Below, one piece after another: positions 22,013 through 30,627 of a DNA stretch of 62,553 nt. Position numbers and translations under genes: made by a program. The stretch's first letter is position 1, and each line of letters begins with the position of its first letter. Source of the stretch: a virus; IMG/VR virus record IMGVR_UViG_3300042564_005954, positions 1 through 62,553 of that record, one strand, 5' to 3'. The notes beneath the pieces were generated by a model, which was not told the DNA's origin, did no database searches, and saw only the letters and a list, made by a program, of their open reading frames with translations.

Positions 22013-22549
22013 ATGAATATAAAGTCTCTTTCTCTTAAGAATACATTAATAAATGAAAGTACTGGTGAAAACTACTTTGATTTAACGGCCCCTTCTTTTA
22101 CATATGATGTAAATGCAGGAATTAAAGCTCTTCATTATGTAACCTTAGATCAAATAGGTAGAATAGATAAAATATCTGAACTTTATTTTGGTACCGGCGA
22201 ATATGTTGATGCTATATGTGTAATCAATAATATCTTTAATCCCTTCAGTATAAATGAAGGCGATTTTATTGTAATACCTAATTTAAGTAGAGAAGACTTA
22301 TTTTATAAAAGACCTAATACGATTAGTAGACCTAATGCTGTACAAGGGCCTTATATAAATACTGATGTACAATCAACTAAAGATCAGTCAAGAATACAGA
22401 GATTAATACAAAAGGCAAAAAATAAAAAATCAGGTGTTAACACGCCGCTGCCTCCTAATATGTTACAGCAAGGTCAATCTGCTAATACATTCCAAAATGG
22501 AAAAATAATTTTAGGTTCAAATCTTAATACCAGAAATACTGAAGAATAA
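22013..22549 (+). CDS. gp53-like baseplate wedge protein (LysM-type)
   Basis: A 178-residue protein. Residues about 45-100 (IDKISELYFGTGEYVDAICV, INEGDFIVIPNL) follow the LysM/gp53 pattern: a strand, a helix with small residues, Asn-rich turn, and a GDxIxIP strand. T4 gp53 joins baseplate wedges to the hub, and this gene sits directly before the hub gene. The C-terminal third is disordered and Asn/Gln-rich. Its stop overlaps the next start. Confidence 0.7.
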   Translation: MNIKSLSLKNTLINESTGENYFDLTAPSFTYDVNAGIKALHYVTLDQIGRIDKISELYFGTGEYVDAICVINNIFNPFSINEGDFIVIPNLSREDLFYKRPNTISRPNAVQGPYINTDVQSTKDQSRIQRLIQKAKNKKSGVNTPLPPNMLQQGQSANTFQNGKIILGSNLNTRNTEE

Positions 22550-24030
22550 TGGCAACTAACCAAATAGAAAGAAATATCTTAACTATTATTGAACCTACGA
22601 TAGAGTTAGATGAATTAAGTATTCCTGATGTTGAAAGCGGTACTGAAAATTCTAATGGGCAAACTATAAAGGAAAAACCTTCCAAGTTTTCTCAAATGAT
22701 TCCTGAGATACGTATAAATGGTTATGATGTACAAGGAGACAGATTAGAATTTTTTAGATTAAGAAATACAGAATTTTATCCTACCTGTAGGATTATTTTT
22801 TCTGATGTTGACGGTTTCTTTTTGGCAAGATTTTTTCCAAAAGATGGTGATCTTATACAGGTACACATAAGATCTCAAGGAGATGAAACTACATTTAAAC
22901 CAATAAGAATTGATTTTCTTGTTACTTATATAAGTCCAGCAGGTGGCGGTGGTAATGTGTCAGCAAATAAATTTATAGTAGAAGGTAGAATGAATGTACC
23001 TAATTTATTTACTGAAAGAGCTGCCTTTTATGAAGACACTAGTTGGAATACACTATTAACAATAGCAGAAGAATTACAGTTAGGTTATGCATCAAATGTA
23101 GAAGATACTGCTGATAGTATGACATGGATAAATCCAAATGATACTGCTGAAAAGTTTATATTGGATACTATTGCAAATTCATATCTTAATGATGATACAT
23201 TTTTTACTGCATATATAGATCCTTATTATTATTTAACATTTGTTGATGTTAACAGACTTTTTAACCAAGAAGGCGATATTGAAGTAAGTCAAGCTTACGC
23301 ACAAAATGCAGGTGATACTATGGGTGCTGAGGATGCATCTGGTCAAGTTGATGAATACCCTAATTTTTTAGGCAATATGTTACAAATGCAAGGGAGTGCA
23401 AGATATATTTCAAAATATGAAATGATTAGTGAAACAGGCGCAGTTAGTAAAGATAACGGTTATAAAAGATATGCTCAATACTGGGATTTGGAAGCAAAGG
23501 AATTTGTAAGTGAATTTATTGATCCTTTAACTGATAACACACCAGGTATGATTCCTGTTACAAAGGGGAGAATAATAAACGGAGAACCCGAAGGACCGAG
23601 AGATAATCAAAATAGGTTTAAGTACTTAGGCATGAGTGGTGATAATGTTCATGATGAATATATGTACAGCGTAATTTTAAACTACCAAAATTTAGTTGAA
23701 GTCACTAAAATGGGAATGATTATTGAATTAGATACAATTAATCCTGCTCTTGTTAGGTATTCAAGAATATATTGTCAAATTTTAGAATTTGCACAACCTA
23801 TAAAAGATGTTTTACTAAATCCTAGTACGTCTGAACAAAATCCTAATCCAAATTCTCAACAAAGAGATATCAATCCTTTATTGGATGATACATCTACTGA
23901 AAACGGTGTTATAAATGAATTTCTTAGTGGTTTTTATGTAATAAATGGCTTGGAGTATATTTTAACAACGCCGGGTGGTATAAGAATGAAATTATATTTA
24001 CAAAGAAGAGAATTTACTCCTAGTACATAA
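22549..24030 (+). CDS. gp27-like baseplate hub protein
   Basis: A 493-residue protein resembling phage hub proteins of the gp27/gpD type, which form the trimeric ring that holds the spike at the tail tip. The N-terminal half has the two tube-like beta domains (RLEFFRLRNTEFYPTCRIIF, DGDLIQVHIRSQGDE); later parts are mixed. It lies two genes before the gp5-like spike, as expected. A Gln/Asn/Ser-rich insertion lies near residue 430. Confidence 0.7.
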   Translation: MATNQIERNILTIIEPTIELDELSIPDVESGTENSNGQTIKEKPSKFSQMIPEIRINGYDVQGDRLEFFRLRNTEFYPTCRIIFSDVDGFFLARFFPKDGDLIQVHIRSQGDETTFKPIRIDFLVTYISPAGGGGNVSANKFIVEGRMNVPNLFTERAAFYEDTSWNTLLTIAEELQLGYASNVEDTADSMTWINPNDTAEKFILDTIANSYLNDDTFFTAYIDPYYYLTFVDVNRLFNQEGDIEVSQAYAQNAGDTMGAEDASGQVDEYPNFLGNMLQMQGSARYISKYEMISETGAVSKDNGYKRYAQYWDLEAKEFVSEFIDPLTDNTPGMIPVTKGRIINGEPEGPRDNQNRFKYLGMSGDNVHDEYMYSVILNYQNLVEVTKMGMIIELDTINPALVRYSRIYCQILEFAQPIKDVLLNPSTSEQNPNPNSQQRDINPLLDDTSTENGVINEFLSGFYVINGLEYILTTPGGIRMKLYLQRREFTPST

Positions 24031-24034
24031 TCTG

Positions 24035-24045
24035 TAATATATAAA
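24035..24045 (+). promoter_or_regulatory. Late-promoter-like motif
   Basis: TAATATATAAA, 15 bases before the start at 24060. Confidence 0.5.
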
Positions 24046-24059
24046 CTAATAACTTAAAA

Positions 24060-25505
24060 ATGCCTAATATACAATTTCCTAGTTCATATTCTTTTGCAAA
24101 AAGATTTGTTTCATCGTCATTTACAACAGTTGGCGGTGGTAATGGTGTTACTGCATTTGATGATCCTACGTATTTAGGTTTTACTTTAGTTTTTGATAGA
24201 ACCAGTCCATTATTTAATGGTGCCGATAAAGGAGAAACTCAACCGGCAAATTCTCAATTAGGTTCTCAACAAAGTCCTACACAAGGTGGTGGTCAAGTTA
24301 ATCTAAATTTGCCTGATTCTCCACCACAAGGCGGCCAGGCAAAAACAATACCAGGTGGAGAATCTGCAGTTGGATATTTAGAGGCCATTGGTGAAAAAAC
24401 TAGAGCAACATATCTTAGATCATTTATACAAGGTTTATTGGAAATAAATGATACACGTCCATATTATTGGCAGTCAATAAGCGGTTTAGTTGAAGCATGG
24501 GAAAAAACATTTAATTTTGATGATCCTTATATAGGAACAAAAATAGGTGAAACTGGTGAAGGTATTCAAATAGATTGTTTAGAAGCCATAGATTTAAAAA
24601 TGTCTGCATTATTTACGCTGTATAAAATGGCAGTGTATGATAATAAGTATAGGAGATATATTCTACCTAAAAATCTTATGTACTTTGATGCTTATGTTTA
24701 TGTACAAGAAATAAGAAAATTTAATACACTGTTAGATGTTACAGATAGAGAAATAAAAACAGGTGAATTTGTTAACCAAAACACTTCACAAATTTGTTTT
24801 AAGTTTGGGCAATGTACATGGATACCAATAGTAGCAAGTAAAGTTTTTGATGGTGTAAAAAATTCAGGTGGTAATGAAGTTGCGGCCAGTTCTATTAAAT
24901 GGGGTTATAGCACGATAGAAATGATTTCTCAGTTTTCAGGTTATAACTCTTCTTTAAATGAAAGCAGAAAACAAACTGGATCAGATATTAGTACTGGTAA
25001 CCCTTCCTTAGGAAGTAAGCTATTTCCTAAAAGTCCAGTGGTAACAGATGCAAAATTTGTTGATCAATTAAAACAAACATTGCGAGATCAATTTGGTGTA
25101 TTTGAAGATAACTTTAACAGATTATCAACAAAAGAAAATTTAGGCAATACATTCTCTGGCGAATTAAGTAGATTACGAAATGTTGCTTTACAAAGAATAA
25201 GTTTGGGAAATATTTTTGGTATAAGAAATCAACTTTTACAGAATATACAAAATCCTCAACTTTTACAAAATGCAGTTAATGGTGCAGCATTTCAAATAGC
25301 AGAAACAATAAGAAATAGAAATAGAAGAGGGCCTAGTATAGGTGATAATCCTTTAGGCGATGGTATTGAGCCTAGAAATACTATATCCGCAGGTAGTATA
25401 TTTCCGGACTTACCAGATCAAACTAATTTAGGATCAAGCAATATTTTTGGATCTGCTCCATCAGGTCCTCCACCTTTAGATTCAACTAATGTATTTGGCC
25501 AATGA
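24060..25505 (+). CDS. Baseplate-region structural protein
   Basis: A 481-residue virion protein. It has a helical core (residues about 110-230, AIGEKTRATYLRSFIQGLLE, DLKMSALFTLYKMAVYDNKY) between low-complexity Gly/Gln/Pro-rich regions at both ends. It lies between the hub and spike genes and overlaps the spike gene by four bases. A role as tube-baseplate adaptor (T4 gp48/gp54 position) is possible but no sequence signature confirms it. Confidence 0.55.
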   Translation: MPNIQFPSSYSFAKRFVSSSFTTVGGGNGVTAFDDPTYLGFTLVFDRTSPLFNGADKGETQPANSQLGSQQSPTQGGGQVNLNLPDSPPQGGQAKTIPGGESAVGYLEAIGEKTRATYLRSFIQGLLEINDTRPYYWQSISGLVEAWEKTFNFDDPYIGTKIGETGEGIQIDCLEAIDLKMSALFTLYKMAVYDNKYRRYILPKNLMYFDAYVYVQEIRKFNTLLDVTDREIKTGEFVNQNTSQICFKFGQCTWIPIVASKVFDGVKNSGGNEVAASSIKWGYSTIEMISQFSGYNSSLNESRKQTGSDISTGNPSLGSKLFPKSPVVTDAKFVDQLKQTLRDQFGVFEDNFNRLSTKENLGNTFSGELSRLRNVALQRISLGNIFGIRNQLLQNIQNPQLLQNAVNGAAFQIAETIRNRNRRGPSIGDNPLGDGIEPRNTISAGSIFPDLPDQTNLGSSNIFGSAPSGPPPLDSTNVFGQ

Positions 25506-26407
25506 AAATAAATGTAAAAGATTTAATAAGTGATAATCTTATAGGTACACAATGGGTAGGTGTAATAGAAGATACTGAAGATCCTCTTTTTGAAGGAAGA
25601 TGTCGCATTAGAGTTTTTGGTAAATTTGATATGAGACAAGATTTAGAAGATCCTCAGAGTGACTTTATTATACCTAGTGATAAATTACCATGGGCAAGAC
25701 CTGGTAATCTTTATAGTGGTGGAAGTAACACCGGTTCTGGTACTTTTTCTGTTCCTAAGCTAGGTTCTTTTGTAAAAGTTACGTTTGATAGTGGTAATGT
25801 ATATTCTCCTATTTATCATGAAACTGTTTATCCATCTGATGAATTAAAGGCAGAAGTACAAGGATCTTATCAAAATTCTCATGTTCTTATTTATGATACA
25901 GCGTTCGGTTTAACAAAAGATGATAATGATCAAATAAGTAATAACAGAGAAGGCGAAGGTATTAAAGTTTTTTTTACCGAAGAAAGCGGTTTAGTTCTTG
26001 ATTATGCAACCGCCGATGGTTCTTCAATTATAAACATAAGACCTGATAACACGATTTATATTGAACATGCTGGTGGAAAGGCAATACATATTCAAAGGGA
26101 TAAAATAAGCATAGGCAAAGAAACTGAAAGTGATGAACCTGCAGTATTAGGAAATAAAAATGTAGATGCTTTAACTGCTTTGGCAGATCAAATAAATGCT
26201 CTTTCTAGGTCTTTACAAACATTTGCAACTCAACAAGCATCTATTGCATCTTCTGTTTATTTTTTAGCCCCCTTAGCTCCAGCATTAACACAATTAGGCG
26301 TTGACCAAGGTCCTATTCAAACTCAAATAGAATCTCCAATAAAAGCAACTACAATCCCACAGACAAGAAGTTCAACGGTTTCTATTGATGGCCCTTCTAT
26401 CACATAA
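25502..26407 (+). CDS. gp5-like spike protein without lysozyme domain
   Basis: A 301-residue protein. An OB-fold N-terminal domain (TQWVGVIEDTEDPLFEGRCR, then IRVFGKFD) is followed by a PxxGSFVKVTFDSGN strand region, the layout of T4 gp5 and VgrG-type spikes. After it comes a beta-helix-like stretch (GGKAIHIQRDKISIG). No lysozyme domain is inserted, unlike T4 gp5, so wall digestion would need another protein. The end is Thr/Gln/Pro-rich. It overlaps the upstream gene. Confidence 0.75.
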   Translation: MKINVKDLISDNLIGTQWVGVIEDTEDPLFEGRCRIRVFGKFDMRQDLEDPQSDFIIPSDKLPWARPGNLYSGGSNTGSGTFSVPKLGSFVKVTFDSGNVYSPIYHETVYPSDELKAEVQGSYQNSHVLIYDTAFGLTKDDNDQISNNREGEGIKVFFTEESGLVLDYATADGSSIINIRPDNTIYIEHAGGKAIHIQRDKISIGKETESDEPAVLGNKNVDALTALADQINALSRSLQTFATQQASIASSVYFLAPLAPALTQLGVDQGPIQTQIESPIKATTIPQTRSSTVSIDGPSIT

Positions 26408-26416
26408 TATATAATA
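26405..26416 (+). promoter_or_regulatory. Late-promoter-like motif
   Basis: TAATATATAATA, starting in the stop codon of the spike gene and 19 bases before the start at 26435. Confidence 0.5.
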
Positions 26417-26434
26417 TAGTTAAAACAAATAAAC

Positions 26435-26818
26435 ATGGCACTAGTTCCAGCAACTCTTTTTCAAACATTGTTTCCTGCATTTAAAGATGCTGCTAAAGAA
26501 GCAATGATTTTATATAATAGGTCAATAGATCCTAATGATAATGGCACTGAAACCATAACAACAAATTTTGGCCCACCTGTAATTATTAATCTTAATACAG
26601 AGAGTGGCAATAAAAAAGTTGATTTATCAAAAGCTTCGGAAGTATTTGGAGATGCTCTTGCTGCAAAGTTAGTTCCAATACTTGTTAACCAAATAGATAC
26701 ATATATCAAAACAGCTGGAGTTACTATTCCACCAGGTCAAGCAATCGCAGGTACAAGTCCAGCAGGTCCTGTAACAGGTGCAGCAATATCACCATCTCCA
26801 ATAGGTACAATTTCATAA
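26435..26818 (+). CDS. Small tail-associated protein
   Basis: A 127-residue protein, with an alpha-helical front (LFQTLFPAFKDAAKEAMILY) and a C-terminal low-complexity Gly/Ala/Pro tail (AIAGTSPAGPVTGAA). Its position straight after the spike gene suggests a spike tip or baseplate accessory. No family is recognised. Confidence 0.5.
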   Translation: MALVPATLFQTLFPAFKDAAKEAMILYNRSIDPNDNGTETITTNFGPPVIINLNTESGNKKVDLSKASEVFGDALAAKLVPILVNQIDTYIKTAGVTIPPGQAIAGTSPAGPVTGAAISPSPIGTIS

Positions 26819-26857
26819 TTATTAATAAACTTTTTATAAACTTTTTAAAATAAAAAA

Positions 26858-28009
26858 ATGATTGAGCAAGAAATTTTAATTCAATTAAGTGATGATCCAT
26901 TTGATACTAAAATTTATAAAGTTGCAATTCCTCATGATGTAAAACTAATGAAAGGAAAAACTTATACTTTAGAATCTTTAGAATTTTTAAAACAATATTT
27001 TTCTCACGAAAGTTCTATTGATCACCCTTCAGTATTAAGAAATAGCGACACCGTTAATGGAAGTGTTGAATCGATTATAGAAAAAGCAGGTGTGCCAACA
27101 GAAGCTTTAATAAATGTTAATCAAAAATATACATTAAGCTGCTCTCTTTTAAGTGAACCTAAGGAAATAGTTAATCAGCTTAAAGAAGGAATGAACCTTA
27201 GCGTTAAGGTAAAAACAGTTCAAGGTGGTAGAATGGTTGCTTCAATAGGTGATGCAATACATGAAGTTAAAGTAAAAGAACTTCTTTCTTCTATAGGAGA
27301 TAAATCAGTTGCATTTACATGTAAAGTTGAAGAACTTATACATGGAGGGTACTGGGTAAATATTGGTGGAATAAAATGTTTTATGCCAGGATCTCTTGCA
27401 GGTTTAAATAAACTTTATGATTTTGAAATGATTTTAGGTAAAGAGTTAATTGTTATGGCAGTAACATTTTCTAAAGAAAAAAATACCATTGTCGTTTCGC
27501 ATAGAGAATATTTAAGAACACTTATTCCAGATGCAGTTGACAATCTTAAAGAAACTATAAAAATAGAACGTGAAGGTTTTGTAACAGGTTGCACAGATTT
27601 CGGAATTTTTGTAGAATTTGATAGTTGTTTAACAGGTCTTATACCTTCTTCTGAATTAAATGAAGAAACGTTTAAAAGATTTAATAGCAAGGAAATAAAA
27701 GCTGGCAATAGTATAAAATTTTGGGTAAAAGAAATAATTTCTAGCAATAAAATTATTCTTTCACAAAGCGGCCCTATAGTTGATTTATGGGATGGTATAA
27801 GTGAAAAGTATAAACCTATGATGATTGTTGAAGGTAAAGTTTCTAAAGTAACAAATTATGGAATTTTTGTTGAATTAGAAAAAGGTATAAGTGGTCTTAT
27901 ACATAAATCTAAAATTAAAGATATTACCTTTAATAGAGGAGATAGCATTAATGTTAAGATTACCAGTGTTAACGAAAGTGAAAGAAAAATAACAATGTCG
28001 ATTATTTAA
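26858..28009 (+). CDS. S1-domain RNA-binding protein (ribosomal protein S1-like)
   Basis: A 383-residue protein with three recognisable S1 OB-fold repeats: about 150-215 (GGYWVNIGGIKCFMPGSLAG), 235-305 (GCTDFGIFVEFDSCLTGLIP) and 320-383 (VTNYGIFVELEKGISGLIH). A weaker one may precede them at 108-145. Repeat spacing and the VSHRE segment recall ribosomal protein bS1, which carries mRNA to the ribosome. The phage version could redirect host ribosomes to phage mRNAs, which here lack Shine-Dalgarno sequences. It is embedded between tail genes, so late expression is expected. Confidence 0.8.
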   Translation: MIEQEILIQLSDDPFDTKIYKVAIPHDVKLMKGKTYTLESLEFLKQYFSHESSIDHPSVLRNSDTVNGSVESIIEKAGVPTEALINVNQKYTLSCSLLSEPKEIVNQLKEGMNLSVKVKTVQGGRMVASIGDAIHEVKVKELLSSIGDKSVAFTCKVEELIHGGYWVNIGGIKCFMPGSLAGLNKLYDFEMILGKELIVMAVTFSKEKNTIVVSHREYLRTLIPDAVDNLKETIKIEREGFVTGCTDFGIFVEFDSCLTGLIPSSELNEETFKRFNSKEIKAGNSIKFWVKEIISSNKIILSQSGPIVDLWDGISEKYKPMMIVEGKVSKVTNYGIFVELEKGISGLIHKSKIKDITFNRGDSINVKITSVNESERKITMSII

Positions 28010-28017
28010 TTTAGATG

Positions 28018-28053
28018 GCCCGGTTTATCTCTAATATATAGAATAAACCGGGC
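28018..28053 (+). promoter_or_regulatory. Hairpin with a late-promoter motif in its loop
   Basis: GCCCGGTTTAT (28018-28028) and ATAAACCGGGC (28043-28053) form a perfect 11-bp stem, and the 14-nt loop contains TAATATATA (28032-28040). A TTTAA run follows. It could terminate the S1-gene transcript while exposing a promoter for the amidoligase gene at 28060. Confidence 0.6.
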
Positions 28054-28059
28054 TTTAAT

Positions 28060-29355
28060 ATGTACACCAACGAACAACTTAATGCTATTCACTATTCTAA
28101 AATAGGAATTGAATTTGAGTTCTTTTCTAATTTTGATCTTAAAAAAACAAAAGAAGAATTAAGTAATCTTTTAGGTAAAAAAATTAGAATAGAAGAAAAG
28201 GCTCATAGTGATTTTACTCCTACTTATGATACCTGGAAAATGGAACCTGATAATTCAGGCGGTTCTGGAATGATAGAGTTAGTAACTGGCTCGCTTCCTT
28301 ATGCAGAAACGAAGATTGTAATTGCAAAAATGTTAAAGTGGATAAAAGAAAACGGTTCAACAAATGATAAGTGTTCTATACATATAAACATATCATTTGA
28401 TGGAGAAAAATTAGGTCCAGTTGCAAACATATCCAAACTTGATATAGGTAAATTTGTACTTAACTTTGATGAAGAAGCAGTATATAATGCATTCCCTAAT
28501 CGTAGGGATTCAGTTTATGCAAAGACAATTAAATTTATAGTACCTCTTAGTGGAATGACACAACCTTCTTCTGCTAACACTCTTTGGAAAAATTACATGT
28601 TTGTAAAAGAAAAATATTATGGTGTAAATTTTTCTAAAATACCAAAGAATTATATTGAATTTAGATACTTAGGAGGAAAGGATTACCAATTAAAATATGA
28701 CACCATTATGAAAATGGTTAATCATTTTATTGTGTCTCTTTACGATACTTTAACAAATCCAACTTATACTAAGGAAGATAAAGAAAAATTGGAAAAGATA
28801 CTTAAGCAGCATGAAGAAGTAGTTAAGTCTTACAAATCTTATAGTAATTTTAAAAAATACTTTCCTGACATAAAGTTATTGGTAGATTTAAGAACAGCAG
28901 ATCAATTAGTTGAAATGTTTTATCCTAAAATTAGAGAAAAGATTTTTGATCTTTTAACTAAAGCAGATATGAAAGAAGGCCTAATCAATTATGATAGTGA
29001 TTTAGGGCGCATACAGATAAAAGATACAGAACTTTTAAAATGTTTTGAAATTCAAGGAGTTGATATTGTTGATTCAAAGGTTCAAGGCAATATAATTGAA
29101 TGTGATCTTTTTAATTGCGACATTCTTAATTCATCAATTATGAGATGCAATGTGTTTGGATCATCAGAAATTAAAGATTGTAAAGTTGAAGATTGTTATG
29201 TTAATAAAAATGTAACATGTTCGAACTCTTACGTATTTGGTAAAATAGGTGTTTTTAGCGGTGATATGAAAGGAGGTATATTTAGACAAGGGCGTGTAAC
29301 TAAATTTGCAAGATTTGATGATAAGGCAGAAATTATTGAAATGGAAAAAATTTAA
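28060..29355 (+). CDS. Amidoligase-like enzyme with beta-helix tail
   Basis: A 431-residue protein. Residues 1-250 match the putative amidoligase (ATP-grasp-like COOH-NH2 ligase) pattern: KIGIEFEFF (14-22), ELVTGSLPY (73-81), SIHINIS (106-112) and IEFRYLGG (199-206). Family members are predicted to form amide bonds. From about 325, short repeats (VDIVDSKVQGNIIECDLFNC) predict a right-handed beta-helix. The fusion sits in the tail operon behind its own promoter hairpin. It may modify a virion protein or the host wall peptide; neither is proven. Confidence 0.7.
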   Translation: MYTNEQLNAIHYSKIGIEFEFFSNFDLKKTKEELSNLLGKKIRIEEKAHSDFTPTYDTWKMEPDNSGGSGMIELVTGSLPYAETKIVIAKMLKWIKENGSTNDKCSIHINISFDGEKLGPVANISKLDIGKFVLNFDEEAVYNAFPNRRDSVYAKTIKFIVPLSGMTQPSSANTLWKNYMFVKEKYYGVNFSKIPKNYIEFRYLGGKDYQLKYDTIMKMVNHFIVSLYDTLTNPTYTKEDKEKLEKILKQHEEVVKSYKSYSNFKKYFPDIKLLVDLRTADQLVEMFYPKIREKIFDLLTKADMKEGLINYDSDLGRIQIKDTELLKCFEIQGVDIVDSKVQGNIIECDLFNCDILNSSIMRCNVFGSSEIKDCKVEDCYVNKNVTCSNSYVFGKIGVFSGDMKGGIFRQGRVTKFARFDDKAEIIEMEKI

Positions 29356-29358
29356 TAT

Positions 29359-30201
29359 ATGAAAAATAACTATTGTAGTAATCCTGAAGATGAAGCATGT
29401 CTTAATGAACTTATTAATGAAATTAATGATGAGTTAACTATTGCATGCCAAATACCTTTTACCGTTCCTAAGAAACAAATTATGAGAATTGTTGATAGGG
29501 CAAAGCAATATTTTTATAAAATATATGAAGATAGTGTAGAAGAAATGTACATCGGTTTACCAAGAGGAGCTGTACAAAAAGCTTCGTTTGTCGGCGGCAT
29601 ACAAAATAATAATGATGAATTAAGTAATGCAAGTTTAGAAAATACAAGAGGAATCATACCTATGCCTGATAGAGTGTGGTCTGTAAATAATGTTTTTGAA
29701 ATTAATAGATTTAGCGGAGAAGATGGTGGTTTTGGAACAAATTCATTTTCAGGATTAGATCCAGACTTTGCACTTGATAAATTTATTTATAGTGATGTTT
29801 ATGGTGCAGGTATAGGCTCAGAAAATCTTATGTATTATGTTGTAAATGAATTATTTATTGATAATGCTAGACAAGTTTTACAGCCTCAAATATCTTACTC
29901 GTATAATAGGTTATCCAAAAAATTTAGATTTCAAGGAGAGTTACCACAAAATGCGGTCATATTCCAAGTTTATGTTACTATACAAGACTGCGATCTTTTT
30001 AATGATGAAGTTTTTATACGTTACTGTATTGCACAGGCAAAAATATCTTTAGGTAGAATACTAGGAACATTCGATTATAATTTACCAGGTAATATAAAAA
30101 TAAATTATGATCTTGTTAAGTCTGAAGGACAAGAAGAATTGCAGGCAATAATAGAAGAAATAAAAGGAGATGAAGGTGTTGATTATTTCTTTACAGGATA
30201 A
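29359..30201 (+). CDS. Structural protein, neck or tail-completion type
   Basis: A 280-residue protein with a helical start, a MPDRVWSVNNVFEINRFSGE centre and a C-terminal half with regular strands and a helix (YCIAQAKISLGRILGTFDYN). Its location before gp25 and gp6 and its layout suggest a neck, connector or completion protein. No specific T4 counterpart is assigned. It follows the amidoligase by three bases. Confidence 0.45.
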   Translation: MKNNYCSNPEDEACLNELINEINDELTIACQIPFTVPKKQIMRIVDRAKQYFYKIYEDSVEEMYIGLPRGAVQKASFVGGIQNNNDELSNASLENTRGIIPMPDRVWSVNNVFEINRFSGEDGGFGTNSFSGLDPDFALDKFIYSDVYGAGIGSENLMYYVVNELFIDNARQVLQPQISYSYNRLSKKFRFQGELPQNAVIFQVYVTIQDCDLFNDEVFIRYCIAQAKISLGRILGTFDYNLPGNIKINYDLVKSEGQEELQAIIEEIKGDEGVDYFFTG

Positions 30202-30230
30202 TGTATTATAAATCTAATAAGATTTTCTTA

Positions 30231-30242
30231 TAATATATAATA
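30231..30242 (+). promoter_or_regulatory. Late-promoter-like motif
   Basis: TAATATATAATA, ten bases before the gp25-like gene at 30252. Confidence 0.5.
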
Positions 30243-30251
30243 AAAAGAATA

Positions 30252-30614
30252 ATGATTAAGGATATTTATAGCAGAGATATTGATTCACCTAAATATAGTC
30301 CTACTACTTTAGAGGTCAGTGATAATATATCCCAACTTATTCTTAAGATAGAAAATGTTCTTTTTTCAAGAAAGGGTGATGTATTAGGATCGCCTAATAT
30401 GGGATGCAATTTAGATGATTTAATTTTTTCATTAGTATTAAATGAATCTTATATAGAAAATGTTATTAATTCGCAAATACAAACATATTGTTTAAACGGT
30501 GATCAAACATTTTCAGTTAACACAAGTGTTACATTTTTTACTGTTAATGAATCAAACGGAGCTTTGGTTGATATTTTTGTAAATGAACAGAGAGTAATAG
30601 GAGCTCTTTTTTAA
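30252..30614 (+). CDS. gp25-like baseplate wedge protein
   Basis: A 120-residue protein of the gp25/GpW family: helical start, then FSRKGDVLGSPNMGCNLDDL (the conserved turn with P and G-C-x-L) and a beta-rich C-terminus. In contractile tails this small protein sits at the baseplate-sheath junction and starts sheath assembly. Its neighbour is the gp6/J-like wedge, the usual order. Confidence 0.85.
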   Translation: MIKDIYSRDIDSPKYSPTTLEVSDNISQLILKIENVLFSRKGDVLGSPNMGCNLDDLIFSLVLNESYIENVINSQIQTYCLNGDQTFSVNTSVTFFTVNESNGALVDIFVNEQRVIGALF

Positions 30615-30627
30615 AAAAACATGACAG

